In this document: positions 50,994 through 59,932 of the stretch, piece by piece
Layout: every line of letters begins with the position of its first letter
Position numbering within the stretch: the first letter of the stretch is position 1
Source: JBHIYN01 sp041984235
GTDB lineage: Bacteria; Pseudomonadota; Gammaproteobacteria; Ga0077536
DNA: 64,000 nucleotides
Assembly (NCBI GenBank): GCA_041984235.1
Contig: JBHIYN010000015.1
Span: 62,001 to 126,000, forward strand
Reading direction: 5' to 3'
Program-made: the position numbers and the translations under genes
The notes under the pieces: generated by a model
Seen by the model: the letters and a program-made list of their open reading frames with translations, nothing else
The model's database searches: none
Told to the model about the DNA's origin: nothing

Positions 50994-52502
50994 TCAGCGG
51001 TGACGTTCGACGATGCCGGCGGCAACATGGTCGCCCCAGGCGGCGATGGTCATCGACGGCGGGCCGGCGACGGGCTTGGGAAAGGCCGCCGCATCGGCCA
51101 CGTACAGGCCGGGGTTGGCGAAGACCTCGCCGCGGCCGTCGACCACGCCGCTGCTCGCATCGTCGCCGATGCAGGCGCCGCCGGTCGGGTGCACGGTAAT
51201 CGGGGTCGCGAAATGATAGACACGCTTGCCGGTCTTCTCGCCGAGCAGGCGGAAGGCATCGCGAATGCGCGCGAAGATCTCGCTGCGCTCGGGGCGATAG
51301 TCGATGCTGAGGCGGCCGCGGCGATAACGCACGGTGCCGTCCTGCGCGTCGGCACCCATGCCGGCGACGAAGCTGCCCGAGCGCAGCATGCGCGCGACCC
51401 AGCGGCCCAGCGGCAGCGCGGCGGGCGAGGGCAACGCGCCCTCGACCAGCATCGGCCAGGCGCGGCCGCCGCCCAGGACCTGCGCATCGCGCGGGCGCAG
51501 CGGACCGTGGGCCGGCATGCTGCGGCTGAGATCGCGGGTGTCGTCGTCGAGCTTCCAGTAGCCGAAGAAATCGCCGTTGCCGCCAAAGCGTTCGCCGAGG
51601 CCGGCCATCGGTGCGAGATCGCCGGCGGCCTCGGCGTGCAGCAGCAGGCGCAGGGTGTTGAGGGTGCCGGCGGCGAGCACCACCTGCGCGGCCGGCTGCA
51701 CGACTGCCCGGCCGCTGCGGTGATCGGTGTAGCACACGTCGTAGGCGCTGCCCGCGCGGCGGATGGTGGTGACCTCGCAGCGATCGCGCACCTCCAGCCC
51801 GTCGCGCATCGCGCGCGCGAGGAAGGCGAAGTCCAGCGAGGTCTTGCCGCCGCCTTCGGAGCCGAGGTTGCCGTCCTCGCCGGGGCGTGCCTCCCAGCGT
51901 TCGATGCCGTCGGCGGTGGTCACCTTGCGCGGCGCGCCCGGCGTCTCGGCAAAGGCGAAGCCCATGGCCAGCTCGTAATCGGCGCCCCGCGCATCGATGA
52001 ACCCGGACCCCGCGAAACGCTCTTCCAGGGTGTGCGGCAGACGATCGTCGGCGAGCGGCGCGCGCGAGCCCATGCGCTCGAGCACGTGGCGGTAGTGGGT
52101 CTCCATGGCGGCGGCCGAGAGTCCGTCGGCAACCCCGTCCCACCACTGCGGATCGGGCGGGCATAGATTGAGCCCGGCATAGACGTGGCTGCCGCCGCCG
52201 ACGCCGGCCGAGCACACCACGTGCAGGCCACGGCCGAGATGCACGTCGAACAGGCCCTCGCGGTTCAGCGTCACGCTGCCGCCCGGCAGCCAGCGTCCAC
52301 GCAGGTTGCGCAGCAGACGGCGCAGGGCGCCGCGGCCCTGCGGGAAGGGCGCGCGCTCGGTGATGCCCATGGAGCGTACCGGTACGCTGTCGCGCCATGG
52401 CCCGCGTTCGACGAGGATGACCTCGAGGCCGGCCGCGGCGAGGCGCGCGGCAGCGGTCGCACCACCGAAGCCACTGCCGATGACGACGACCGGCGCAGTC
52501 AC
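50994..52502 (-). CDS. GMC-type FAD oxidoreductase, cholesterol-oxidase-like
   Basis: A 502-residue flavoprotein. The dinucleotide motif VVIGSGFGGATAAARLAAAG is at the N-terminus, with SAGVGGGSHVYAGLNL (second FAD contact) near residue 95 and a C-terminal VHPTGGACIGDDASSGVVD plus GLYVADAAAFPKPVAGPPSMTIAAWGDHVA. These match the cholesterol oxidase/GMC branch, where the His-Pro-x-GG segment lies in the active site. The usual reaction is oxidation of a sterol or other alcohol. There is no signal peptide. The GTG start is 3 bases after the SnoaL-like stop, so the two are coupled. Confidence 0.85.
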   Translation of the reverse strand: MTAPVVVIGSGFGGATAAARLAAAGLEVILVERGPWRDSVPVRSMGITERAPFPQGRGALRRLLRNLRGRWLPGGSVTLNREGLFDVHLGRGLHVVCSAGVGGGSHVYAGLNLCPPDPQWWDGVADGLSAAAMETHYRHVLERMGSRAPLADDRLPHTLEERFAGSGFIDARGADYELAMGFAFAETPGAPRKVTTADGIERWEARPGEDGNLGSEGGGKTSLDFAFLARAMRDGLEVRDRCEVTTIRRAGSAYDVCYTDHRSGRAVVQPAAQVVLAAGTLNTLRLLLHAEAAGDLAPMAGLGERFGGNGDFFGYWKLDDDTRDLSRSMPAHGPLRPRDAQVLGGGRAWPMLVEGALPSPAALPLGRWVARMLRSGSFVAGMGADAQDGTVRYRRGRLSIDYRPERSEIFARIRDAFRLLGEKTGKRVYHFATPITVHPTGGACIGDDASSGVVDGRGEVFANPGLYVADAAAFPKPVAGPPSMTIAAWGDHVAAGIVERHR

Positions 52503-52505
52503 GAT

Positions 52506-52970
52506 TCAGTTGCCGTGCGGGAAGCCGAGCGGCGGGAAGCGCTCGGTGACCGAGCTCAATGGTGCCGACCATTCGACCTCGATGCGGCGCCGGGCGAACA
52601 GCCAGCGCTCGCCGTCGCGCAGGTAATGGTCGTGGTAGGTGCCGGTGACCTGGAAGCCTTCGCCGGTCGCGGCCCGTACCGCGCTGGCCAGCAGGTAGGC
52701 GACGCCGCTGCCGCGGTCACCGTCGATTTCGATCAGCGGTGACATGACCATGTGCTTGAGGTGGCGTACACCGGCACGGAAGTTCGCGTGGTAGTAGGCG
52801 TACCAGCGTTCCACCTCCGCCCGCCCGTGGAGGCGGTAGTCGCCGTCGTAGGCCGGCTCCAGCACCGCGTCCTCGGCGAAAAGTGCGGCCACCTCGGCCG
52901 CGCTGCCGCGGTCGACCCGGTGGCAGTAGGCGGCGAGCAACTGACCGATTGCGCTGCAATCACCCGACAT
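52506..52970 (-). CDS. SnoaL-like/NTF2-fold protein
   Basis: A 154-residue protein of the SnoaL_4-type group (relatives include LinA-like dehydrochlorinase, scytalone dehydratase and BaiE). It shows AIGQLLAAYCHRVDRGSAAEVAALFAEDAVLEP, a His-rich core RHLKHMVMSPLIEID, and YHDHYLRDGERWLFARRRIEVEW. The first Asp and the central His fit the usual catalytic dyad. The ATG at 52970 is chosen for its AGGAG ribosome site. Coupled to a cholesterol-oxidase-like enzyme, it may dehydrate or isomerise the product. Confidence 0.8.
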   Translation of the reverse strand: MSGDCSAIGQLLAAYCHRVDRGSAAEVAALFAEDAVLEPAYDGDYRLHGRAEVERWYAYYHANFRAGVRHLKHMVMSPLIEIDGDRGSGVAYLLASAVRAATGEGFQVTGTYHDHYLRDGERWLFARRRIEVEWSAPLSSVTERFPPLGFPHGN

Positions 52971-53066
52971 CTGGAACTCTCCTGCAACGTGCACTGCGGA
53001 CCATAGCGCGCCGCGTCCGGAATGTCAGCGTGACCCAGCGGACGATCCCGCGTGCAAAATGTCGGC

Positions 53067-53675
53067 TCAGAGTTGCAGTGACAGCTTCAGCGCCTGCTCG
53101 GTGTAACGGCGAATCACGCGCCGGCTGCGCTGCATGAACTCGAGCTGCGCCGTGGTGTAGGCCGATGCGACGAGCAGCCGGGCCGAGTCGACCGCAGACA
53201 GCGTCGCCGGTACCCGACCAGCCTTCTGGCATTTGCGAATGGAGGTCGCAACGATGCGGATGATCTCCTCCTGGAACTCGAGAAAGGCATCCCACAGGCC
53301 GTCCTCGCAACGGATCAGGATGGCCCATTCGAGCCAGACCTGGGCGTAGGCGGGATGGCTGTGTACCGAATCGGCGAAGCCGAGAAAGTGGCCCCGCACG
53401 GCCTGCAGGGGATCGTCCGCGCCGTCATGGTAGCGGTGCGCGAAATCGATGTAGAACGCGCCCACTGCGTCGACGATCGCCGACATCAGTTCGACGCGGT
53501 TGGGAAAGTAGAGAAACACGCTGGAAACCGCAACGCCGGCGTCCTGCGCGATCTCGGTGTGCACGGTGCGACCTAGCCCGCGTCGTGCCGCCACCTCGAT
53601 GGCAATTTCGAGCAATTGCTGGCGCCGCTCCGTGCCGGGCAGCCATTGGCGGGTCTTCTTACGGGTTCGCGACAT
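53067..53675 (-). CDS. TetR/AcrR family regulator
   Basis: A 202-residue regulator. The N-terminal helix-turn-helix is VHTEIAQDAGVAVSSVFLYFPNRVELMSAI, the standard TetR layout, followed by a helical ligand domain with HPAYAQVWLEWAILIRCEDGLW and a conserved ERRQQLLEIAIEVAARRG opening. It lies between the SnoaL/GMC pair and the flavin monooxygenase on the same strand, and could regulate either. The nested palindrome at 55210-55246 is a possible target. Confidence 0.88.
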   Translation of the reverse strand: MSRTRKKTRQWLPGTERRQQLLEIAIEVAARRGLGRTVHTEIAQDAGVAVSSVFLYFPNRVELMSAIVDAVGAFYIDFAHRYHDGADDPLQAVRGHFLGFADSVHSHPAYAQVWLEWAILIRCEDGLWDAFLEFQEEIIRIVATSIRKCQKAGRVPATLSAVDSARLLVASAYTTAQLEFMQRSRRVIRRYTEQALKLSLQL

Positions 53676-53753
53676 GCGCTCGCGGTGTCCTTGGTGCGCG
53701 GGGAAGGCCTGGCTGTCCGGTCGCGCCGCCGCGTTCGCCGTCCGCCCGGACCG

Positions 53754-55157
53754 CTAGGCGGCGCCGGATGCGACAGCAGTTTGCCGGCCACCGAGGGCGA
53801 GCCTGCGCGCGCGGTGCTGCGGTGGCAGCCGATCGCAGCCGTTGCCGAAGAAGTTCGCCCGCAAGGTGGCGCCGTCGTAGTCCGTGCGCATCCTACCACG
53901 GCGCTGCAGCTCGGGAACCACGAGCTCGACAAAATCCCGGAAGCCGCCCGGTTGTACGATCGGGGTGAGGTTGAAGCCGTCGATGTCCCCTTCGTCCATC
54001 CAGCGCTCCAGTTCGTCGGCGACGGTTTGCGGGCTGCCGGTGATCTTCGGATGCACGCTGCCGACGGCCATGTGTTGCGCGATATCCTCCATCGTCCACT
54101 TGCGTTCCGGGTCGACCTGCTCGAAGTACCTGAGCAGCCCCTGTATGGCATTCGATTCGAACTGATGAATCTGGTGATCGGCATCGATCGTCGACAGATC
54201 GATACCGGTCCAGCCGCTGAACAGGGCAAGGGCGCCTTCGGGGCTCGCGTACGACCGTGCCGTCTCGAGTTTGAGGTGCGCTTCCTCGTCGGTCGGCGCC
54301 ACCACCACCGACACGCCCTGGCAGATCTTGATGCTGTCGGCATCCCTGCCGAAGCGCTGGGCGGCTTCGCGAATCCTGCCGGCGCTGGCCGCGCAGACGG
54401 CCGTATTGGGGTGGATGGCAAAGACCGCCTCCGCATGCCGTGCGGCGAACTCCATGCCGCGCCCGGATTGCCCGGCCTGGAACAGCAGTGGCGTACGTTG
54501 TGGCGAGGGCTCGCACATATGCGGGCCGGGAATCGCGAACCAGGCGCCCTCGTGGTCGATCTGGTGAATGCGATCCGGATCGGTGAAGACATCCGCGTCG
54601 GCATCCCGGATGACAGCATCTTCGTCCCACGAGTACTCCCACAGCTTGTACACGACATCCATGTACTCCTCGGCTCGCTCGTACCTCTGATCGTGATCCA
54701 GCTCTTCGGTGATTCCGAAGTTCGCGTTGGCGTCGGCGAGGTACGAGGTGACGATGTTCCACGCTACACGGCCATTGGTGAGGTGGTCCAGCGTCGAGAA
54801 CAGCTTGGCGGTGTGGTAGGGCGGGTAATAGGTCGTGCTGTAGGTGCACGCGAATCCGAGGTGCGAGGTGGCGTGCGCCATGAGAGGGATGATTACCGCC
54901 GGATCGTTGCTCGGAAACTGTACCGCGTGACGTACGGAAGCGTCGCGTGAGTTGCGGAACGTGCTGTAGGTGCCGTGCACGTCGGCGAGGAACAGCGAGT
55001 CGAACATGCCGCGTTCGAGGGTGCGCGCGAGATCGACCCAGTAATCGGTGGTGCGGTACCCGTGGTTCGAGCCGTCCTGCGGATGCTTCCACAATCCCTC
55101 GGAATGATGGTTGCTGCAGCATTGTGTGAAGCCGTTGAGCAGCATTCGTTTCGCCAT
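53754..55157 (-). CDS. FMN-dependent monooxygenase, NtaA/SnaA/DszA family
   Basis: A 467-residue luciferase-like enzyme of the large two-component type. It shows MLLNGFTQCCSNHHSEGLW, RGMFDSLFLADVHGTY, HLGFACTYSTTYYPPYHTAKLF, TNGRVAWNIVTSYLADANANFG, and RTPLLFQAGQSGRGMEFAARHAEAVF. These match nitrilotriacetate, dibenzothiophene-sulfone and related monooxygenases that use FMNH2 from a separate reductase. The start at 55157 has GAGGGGAG upstream. No flavin reductase is nearby. It is divergent from an EamA permease across a nested palindrome. Confidence 0.88.
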   Translation of the reverse strand: MAKRMLLNGFTQCCSNHHSEGLWKHPQDGSNHGYRTTDYWVDLARTLERGMFDSLFLADVHGTYSTFRNSRDASVRHAVQFPSNDPAVIIPLMAHATSHLGFACTYSTTYYPPYHTAKLFSTLDHLTNGRVAWNIVTSYLADANANFGITEELDHDQRYERAEEYMDVVYKLWEYSWDEDAVIRDADADVFTDPDRIHQIDHEGAWFAIPGPHMCEPSPQRTPLLFQAGQSGRGMEFAARHAEAVFAIHPNTAVCAASAGRIREAAQRFGRDADSIKICQGVSVVVAPTDEEAHLKLETARSYASPEGALALFSGWTGIDLSTIDADHQIHQFESNAIQGLLRYFEQVDPERKWTMEDIAQHMAVGSVHPKITGSPQTVADELERWMDEGDIDGFNLTPIVQPGGFRDFVELVVPELQRRGRMRTDYDGATLRANFFGNGCDRLPPQHRARRLALGGRQTAVASGAA

Positions 55158-55209
55158 GACCGATCTCCCCTCGATGTGTGCGGCGCAGCGGTGCGCGCGA
55201 GTTGTTGAA

Positions 55210-55246
55210 CTGATAGATATATCATAAATTATGACTAATCTATCAG
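55210..55246. promoter_or_regulatory. Nested AT-rich palindrome, probable operator
   Basis: The outer arms CTGATAGAT (55210-55218) and ATCTATCAG (55238-55246) and the inner TCATAAATTATGA (55222-55234) share the same centre, 55228. The whole element spans 37 bp in the 105-bp gap between the monooxygenase and the EamA gene. Its low GC stands out against its surroundings. Two concentric palindromes suit a dimer-of-dimers regulator such as TetR; the nearest TetR gene ends this operon at 53067. Confidence 0.65.
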
Positions 55247-55262
55247 AAAGGCTGGTTGCTAC

Positions 55263-56147
55263 ATGCACGATCGCGGTCAGGGGAGGATGCCGCCGGTGGC
55301 GACGATATTGCTGCCGGGAGTCGCGGTGGGTGCGTTCGCGGCCAATTCGTTGTTGTGTCGTATGGCGTTGTCGGAAGCGCATATCGACCCCCGTGCGTTC
55401 ACCGCGGTGCGCATGCTGGGAGGGGCGGTCCTGCTGGCCGGGGTGCTGTTATGGCGCGCGCCGCCACGGACGCCGGTGTGGGATCCCATCGCGGTGTGCG
55501 CCCTGCTCATCTACGCCGAGTGCTTCGCCTGGGCTTACCTGGAGCTGGGCGCGGCAGCCGGTGCCTTGCTGTTGTTCGCCGCGGTGCAGATCACGATGAC
55601 GACCAGCGGCCTGTGCCGCGGCGAGCGCCTGAACGGCGCGGGCTGGGCGGGACTGGTTTTGTGCGGCGCAGGCCTGCTGGCTTACCTGCTGCCGGCTGCC
55701 GTCCCGGTGTCGCCGCTGGCAGCCACGGTCATGCTCGCGGCGGGTTGTGCATGGGGCGTCTACTCGCTGCGGGGCGGTCGCCACGAGCCGATCGCCGCCA
55801 CGGCCTGGAACTTCATCCTGGCCGCGCCGCTGGCCTGCCTGGTAGCCCTGCCCGGTGGATTCGACACCAGGGCGACGGCCGAGGGCATCGTGCTGGCGGT
55901 GGCCTCGGGTGCATTCGCCTCCGGGCTCGGTTACGTCATCTGGTACCGCGCGGTTTCGAGCCTGTCGGCCATCGGTGCGGCAACGGCGCAGCTCAGCGTG
56001 CCGCTGGTCGCGGCCCTCGGTGGCGTGATCGTGCTGGGCGAATCCCTGAGCGGGCGCCTCGTCGCGGTGACCATCACGGTCCTGCTCGGCGTCGTGCTGG
56101 TCAATGCCGGTGTGTTCAAGACGTCGGCAAGCCTGGTGCGACGATGA
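55263..56147 (+). CDS. EamA/DMT superfamily permease
   Basis: A 294-residue protein with about ten membrane helices in two repeats, the EamA/RhaT layout. The second repeat shows the typical GAFASGLGYVIWYRAVSSLSAIGAATAQLSVPLVAALGGVIVLGE. DMT permeases move amino acids, sugars or other small metabolites, often outward. The ATG at 55263 is used; an internal ATG at 55287 has GGGGAGG touching it, too close to serve. It shares a promoter region with the flavin monooxygenase, suggesting transport of its substrate or product. Confidence 0.85.
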   Translation: MHDRGQGRMPPVATILLPGVAVGAFAANSLLCRMALSEAHIDPRAFTAVRMLGGAVLLAGVLLWRAPPRTPVWDPIAVCALLIYAECFAWAYLELGAAAGALLLFAAVQITMTTSGLCRGERLNGAGWAGLVLCGAGLLAYLLPAAVPVSPLAATVMLAAGCAWGVYSLRGGRHEPIAATAWNFILAAPLACLVALPGGFDTRATAEGIVLAVASGAFASGLGYVIWYRAVSSLSAIGAATAQLSVPLVAALGGVIVLGESLSGRLVAVTITVLLGVVLVNAGVFKTSASLVRR

Positions 56148-56317
56148 GCGAGTGCAGCGCAGCACGTCGGCTGCCGCGGTGCGCCGCGCGCGCCAAGCGG
56201 CGTCCGTCTCCCTGCCGGCGCCGGGCCCCCTTGCCGGAGTCGTGGCGGGCATTCTCTTCCCGTGGAATGCTGCTGCGGCTCCGGTACTTTTTATGCGCCG
56301 CGCCCGGAACCTGATCG

Positions 56318-56656
56318 GTGGAAGAGCGGCTCGCCACCGACCGTGAGGTATCCGATTGGGCCTTGCGGCTGTATCTCGACGCCTGGGTCAGCGCCCAGCA
56401 TGGCAAGCCGATCTCGCGCAAAGTATTGCCCCGACACGCGCGGCACCGCCTCGGTGTTCTGCGTCCCGGCGCCGTATGGCGGGCGGCCGAGATCGCCGGG
56501 CTGCGCGTCCTCATCGAGGTCGAACGTGACGTCACGGGCGTGCCACGCCGCATGGTCGTGACGACCGAGGAGGCGTCGGCCGCGTGCGGGATCGTGGTCG
56601 CGGGCGGCGCCTTGCGGGTGCGCGGTCCGTCGCGCCTCGTATTGCGCTCGGCGTAA
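56318..56656 (+). CDS. Hypothetical protein, possibly genuine
   Basis: A 112-residue frame from a GTG: a helical N-terminus (DREVSDWALRLYLDAWVSAQHG) then beta-rich segments (LRVLIEVERDVTGVPRRMVVTT and GIVVAGGALRVRGPSRLVL). Third-position GC is high, as in real genes here, but there is no strong ribosome site and no family I recognise. If it is not real, 56148-56664 is a 517-bp stretch with no visible gene between the EamA and AcoC genes. It ends 8 bases before the convergent acoC stop. Confidence 0.45.
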   Translation: MEERLATDREVSDWALRLYLDAWVSAQHGKPISRKVLPRHARHRLGVLRPGAVWRAAEIAGLRVLIEVERDVTGVPRRMVVTTEEASAACGIVVAGGALRVRGPSRLVLRSA

Positions 56657-56664
56657 GCGGCCTC

Positions 56665-57774
56665 TCAGGCTCCGAGCAACGCGTTCACCTCCGCCGCCGC
56701 CTCGAGCTGCACCAGGTGCCCCGGGCCGTCGAGCACGTCGACGCGCACGGCGTCGGGCAGGCCCTCGGCGTGGCTGGCCGGGATGATGGCGTCGGCCGAG
56801 CCCCAGATGACGTGCACCGGCACGCTCACTTCGCCGAGACGCGCACGCAGGCCCAGCGACTGCCGGTCGCCGTCGAGGAAGCCGTCGGCGATGGTGGCCA
56901 GCGCTTCGGGCACGCCGTCGATGCGCTTGTAGGCGAGCATGTCGGCGACCAGGCTGCGATTGACCAGCTCCGGGTCGGCGACCAGCTGCTGCAGCAGCTT
57001 CTTCATGTCCTTGCGCGAGTCGCACGCCGCGAAGCCGCGGATGTACTCGGCATTGATCTCCGTGCCCAGCCCGGCCGGTGCGATCAGGGTCAGCGCGCTG
57101 ACGGCCGCGGGATGATCGAGTGCGGTCTGCAGCGCGATAGCGCCGCCCAGGGAATGCCCGACGAGGTGGGCGCGCGCGATCTCCAGCGCCTGCATGAAGC
57201 CGGCCACGACCCCGGCCAGCGCGGCCACGCTGCCATCGCGCAGGGTCTTGGTCGACTGGCCGTGGCCGGGCAGGTCGAGGGCATAGACCGTGGCCTTCGC
57301 CGACAGCGGCTGCTGGGTGAACAGCCAGCGATCGGCGTCGCCGCCGAAGCCGTGGATCAGGATCACGACGTCCGCGCCGTCGCCCATCTTCGAGTAGCGC
57401 AGCCGGTAGCCGTCGACCTCGACCTCGTCGTAGCCGCCGCCTTCGTCCTCCTCGTCGGGCTCCGGCGGCACGTAGTTGGCCTGGAACTCGGTGACGAAGG
57501 CATCGATGGCGGCGTCGTCGACCTCGGCCGGCGCGATCACGCCGAGCAGGGCGCCGATCGGCAGCACCTCGTCCGGCTGCGCGACCTTGCGGCGCAGGAC
57601 GCCGGCGTCCAGCGCCTCGAAGGTGTTGGCGATCTTCTCGGTCTCGATGTCCATCACCGCATCGCCGAGCGCGAGATCGGTGCCTTCCTCGACCAGCCAT
57701 TCCATGACCTTGCCTTCCTGCATCGACAGGCCCCACTTGGGCATGGTGATGGCGATGATGCCGTTCTTGCTCAT
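56665..57774 (-). CDS. acoC: Acetoin dehydrogenase E2 component (lipoyl domain + alpha/beta hydrolase)
   Basis: A 369-residue AcoC-type E2. A lipoyl domain at residues 5-80 carries the lipoylated Lys in DIETEKIAN (Lys47); an acidic linker (PEPDEEDEGGG) leads to an alpha/beta-hydrolase domain with HGFGGD, the nucleophile Ser in VGHSLGG near 206, and Asp and His in the usual places (WGSADAIIP, GPGHLVQLE). AcoC proteins have this hydrolase-fold acyltransferase domain rather than the trimeric catalytic domain of PDH E2. It makes acetyl-CoA from the acetyl-lipoyl group. It overlaps acoB by one base (TGATG). No E3 gene follows in this window. Confidence 0.9.
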   Translation of the reverse strand: MSKNGIIAITMPKWGLSMQEGKVMEWLVEEGTDLALGDAVMDIETEKIANTFEALDAGVLRRKVAQPDEVLPIGALLGVIAPAEVDDAAIDAFVTEFQANYVPPEPDEEDEGGGYDEVEVDGYRLRYSKMGDGADVVILIHGFGGDADRWLFTQQPLSAKATVYALDLPGHGQSTKTLRDGSVAALAGVVAGFMQALEIARAHLVGHSLGGAIALQTALDHPAAVSALTLIAPAGLGTEINAEYIRGFAACDSRKDMKKLLQQLVADPELVNRSLVADMLAYKRIDGVPEALATIADGFLDGDRQSLGLRARLGEVSVPVHVIWGSADAIIPASHAEGLPDAVRVDVLDGPGHLVQLEAAAEVNALLGA

Positions 57775-58784
57775 CAGGCGTACTCCACCGTCTGCCGCAC
57801 CGCCGCCTCGATCCTGGCGGGGCTGGGTATATAGAGGTCTTCCAGCGCGCCGGCGAACGGCACCGGGGTGTGCGGGGCGGTCACCATCTGGATCGGCGCC
57901 TCGAGATCGCCGAAGGCCTTCTGCGCGACCAGCGCCGAGATGTCGGTCGCCATCGAGCAGCGCGGGTTGGCCTCGTCGACCACCACCAGGCGGCCGGTGT
58001 TCTCGATCGACTCGAGGATGGTCTCCTCGTCCAGCGGCGAGGTCGTGCGCGGGTCGATGACCTCGCACGCGATACCGTCCTTGGCCAGCGCGTTGGCTGC
58101 TTCCATCGCCTGGTGCACCATGCGCCCGAGCGCGACGATGGTGACGTCGCCGCCTTCGCGCACGATGTTGGCCTCGCCGAAGGGGATGGTGTAGGACTCC
58201 TCCGGTACGTCACCCTCCAGGGTGTAGAGCACCTTGTGCTCGCAGAAGATGACCGGGTCGTTGTCGCGGATGGCCTGGATCAGCAGGCCCTTGACGTCAT
58301 ACGGACTGGACGGCACCACCACCTTGAGCCCCGGTACCGCGGTGAACATCGGGTACAGGCACTGCGAGTGCTGCGCGGCGGCGCGGAAGCCGGCGCCGAT
58401 CATGGTGCGGATGACCACCGGCGTCTCGGCCTTGCCGCCGAACATGTAGCGGAACTTGGCCGCCTGGTTGTAGATCTGGTCGAAGCACACGCCCATGAAG
58501 TCGATGAACATGAGCTCGCACACCGGGCGCAGGCCGGCGGTCGCCGCGCCGACCGCGGCGCCGACGAAGCCGGACTCGCTGATCGGCGTGTCCATGATGC
58601 GGTCGCCGTATTTCCCGTAGAGCCCTTTGGTGACGCCGAGTACGCCGCCCCAGGCATCCATCTCGCCGCCGGCACCGCTGCCGCCGACGACGTCCTCGCC
58701 CATGATCACGACCGCTTCGTCGCGCGCCATTTCCTGATCCAGCGCTTCGTTGATCGCCTGCTGAAAAGTTATCTTGCGTGCCAT
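57774..58784 (-). CDS. acoB: Acetoin dehydrogenase E1 beta subunit
   Basis: A 336-residue thiamine-diphosphate enzyme beta subunit: KITFQQAINEALDQEMARDEAVVIMGEDV at the start, DTPISESGFVGAAVGAATAGLRPVCELMFIDFMG, QHSQCLYPMFTAVPGLKVVVPSSPYDVKGLL, and a C-terminal transketolase domain (CEVIDPRTTSPLDEETIL). With the alpha subunit it cleaves acetoin to acetaldehyde and an acetyl group passed to AcoC. The start at 58784 is set by GAGGGGC upstream and by family alignment. It lies 10 bases after acoA. Confidence 0.9.
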   Translation of the reverse strand: MARKITFQQAINEALDQEMARDEAVVIMGEDVVGGSGAGGEMDAWGGVLGVTKGLYGKYGDRIMDTPISESGFVGAAVGAATAGLRPVCELMFIDFMGVCFDQIYNQAAKFRYMFGGKAETPVVIRTMIGAGFRAAAQHSQCLYPMFTAVPGLKVVVPSSPYDVKGLLIQAIRDNDPVIFCEHKVLYTLEGDVPEESYTIPFGEANIVREGGDVTIVALGRMVHQAMEAANALAKDGIACEVIDPRTTSPLDEETILESIENTGRLVVVDEANPRCSMATDISALVAQKAFGDLEAPIQMVTAPHTPVPFAGALEDLYIPSPARIEAAVRQTVEYA

Positions 58785-58794
58785 CGGGCGCCCC

Positions 58795-59772
58795 TCAGTT
58801 GTACTTGATGTAGACGTCGGTCGTGAGTTCCTCGGCATCCGGTTCGGGCGAGGATTCGGCGAAGGCCACGGCCTCGTCGATCAGCGTTGCGACCTCGGCG
58901 TCGATCGCCGCGAGCTGATCGGCGCTGATGCCATGCTCGCTGGTGACCGCGGCGCTGAAGCGCTTGATGCAGCAGACCTCGTCGCGCAGCCGCTTGACCT
59001 CGTCCTTGGGCCGGTAGTTCTGGTTGTCGCCCTCGAAGTGGCCGAAGAAGCGGTCCAGCTTGTGCTCGATGAGCGACGGACCCTGGCCTGCGCGGGCGCG
59101 CTCGGCGGCCTCGGCGAAGGCCTCGTGCACGGCAAAGAAATCGTGGCCGTCGACGATCCGCCCGGGCATGCCGAAGCCCGGCGCGCGCTCGGCGATGTCC
59201 TTGCAGGCGACCGAGAACTTCGACGCCGTCGCTTCCGCGTAGCCGTTGTTCTCGAACACGAATACCACCGGCAGCTGCCACACCGTGGCCAGGTTCATCG
59301 CCTCGAAGGTGGTGCCCTGGTTGGAGGCGCCGTCACCGCAGAACACGACCGCGAGTCCGCCGGTCTTCTTCATCTTGTGCGCCAGGGCCGCGCCGCAGGC
59401 GAGCGGCGGGCCGCCGCCGACGATGCCGTTCGCGCCCATCATGCCGGTGTCGAGATCGGCGATGTGCATGGAGCCGCCCTTGCCGCGGCAGGTGCCGGTC
59501 TTCTTGCCGTAGATCTCGGCCATCATGCCCTTGACCTCGACGCCCTTGGCGATGCAATGGCCGTGGCCGCGGTGGTTGCTGGCGATGCGGTCGTCATCGC
59601 GCAACTGCATGCCGACGCCGGTGGCGGAGGCCTCCTCGCCGGCATACAGGTGGACGAAGCCGGGTATGCCGCCCTTGGCGAACTCGACGTGGACGCGGTC
59701 CTCGAACTCGCGGATGGTCTTCATGGTGCGGTAAGCGTCGAGCAGATCCTCGACGGACAATGCCTGAGCCAT
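58795..59772 (-). CDS. acoA: Acetoin dehydrogenase E1 alpha subunit
   Basis: A 325-residue TPP-binding alpha subunit: YRTMKTIREFEDRVHVEFAKGGIPGFVHLYAGEEA, HRGHGHCIAKG, GKGGSMHIAD, and the TPP motif GDGASNQGTTFEAMNLA...FVFENNGYA near residues 145-175. It heads the acoABC operon. AGGGGAG precedes the ATG at 59772. Branched-chain or generic 2-oxoacid dehydrogenase E1 is an alternative, but the AcoC-type E2 favours acetoin or a related ketone. The Baeyer-Villiger enzyme and AcoR-type activator elsewhere in the window fit a ketone-using organism. Confidence 0.88.
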   Translation of the reverse strand: MAQALSVEDLLDAYRTMKTIREFEDRVHVEFAKGGIPGFVHLYAGEEASATGVGMQLRDDDRIASNHRGHGHCIAKGVEVKGMMAEIYGKKTGTCRGKGGSMHIADLDTGMMGANGIVGGGPPLACGAALAHKMKKTGGLAVVFCGDGASNQGTTFEAMNLATVWQLPVVFVFENNGYAEATASKFSVACKDIAERAPGFGMPGRIVDGHDFFAVHEAFAEAAERARAGQGPSLIEHKLDRFFGHFEGDNQNYRPKDEVKRLRDEVCCIKRFSAAVTSEHGISADQLAAIDAEVATLIDEAVAFAESSPEPDAEELTTDVYIKYN

Positions 59773-59932
59773 TGGTGTCTCCCCTTGCATGTGACGCCGC
59801 GGGCGCGGCGCGACGCGGCCGCCGGGCCGCGCAGGGGAGACTATAGCAGCGTGCGCGGCGAGGGGTAGACCGGCGCCGTGCGGCGGCTGCGCCGGTGTAT
59901 AGTGGACGGCGTGCAGGGCGGGGAGCGAAGCG
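59773..59932. promoter_or_regulatory. Divergent promoter region acoA / SnoaL-like gene
   Basis: This is a 160-bp gap. TATAGT hexamers occur on both strands: minus strand at 59845-59840 (toward acoA) and plus strand at 59898-59903 (toward 59933), each a plausible -10. The sequence also has GC-rich inverted repeats around 59800-59832. No sigma-54 motif is seen, unlike classical aco operons. Confidence 0.35.
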
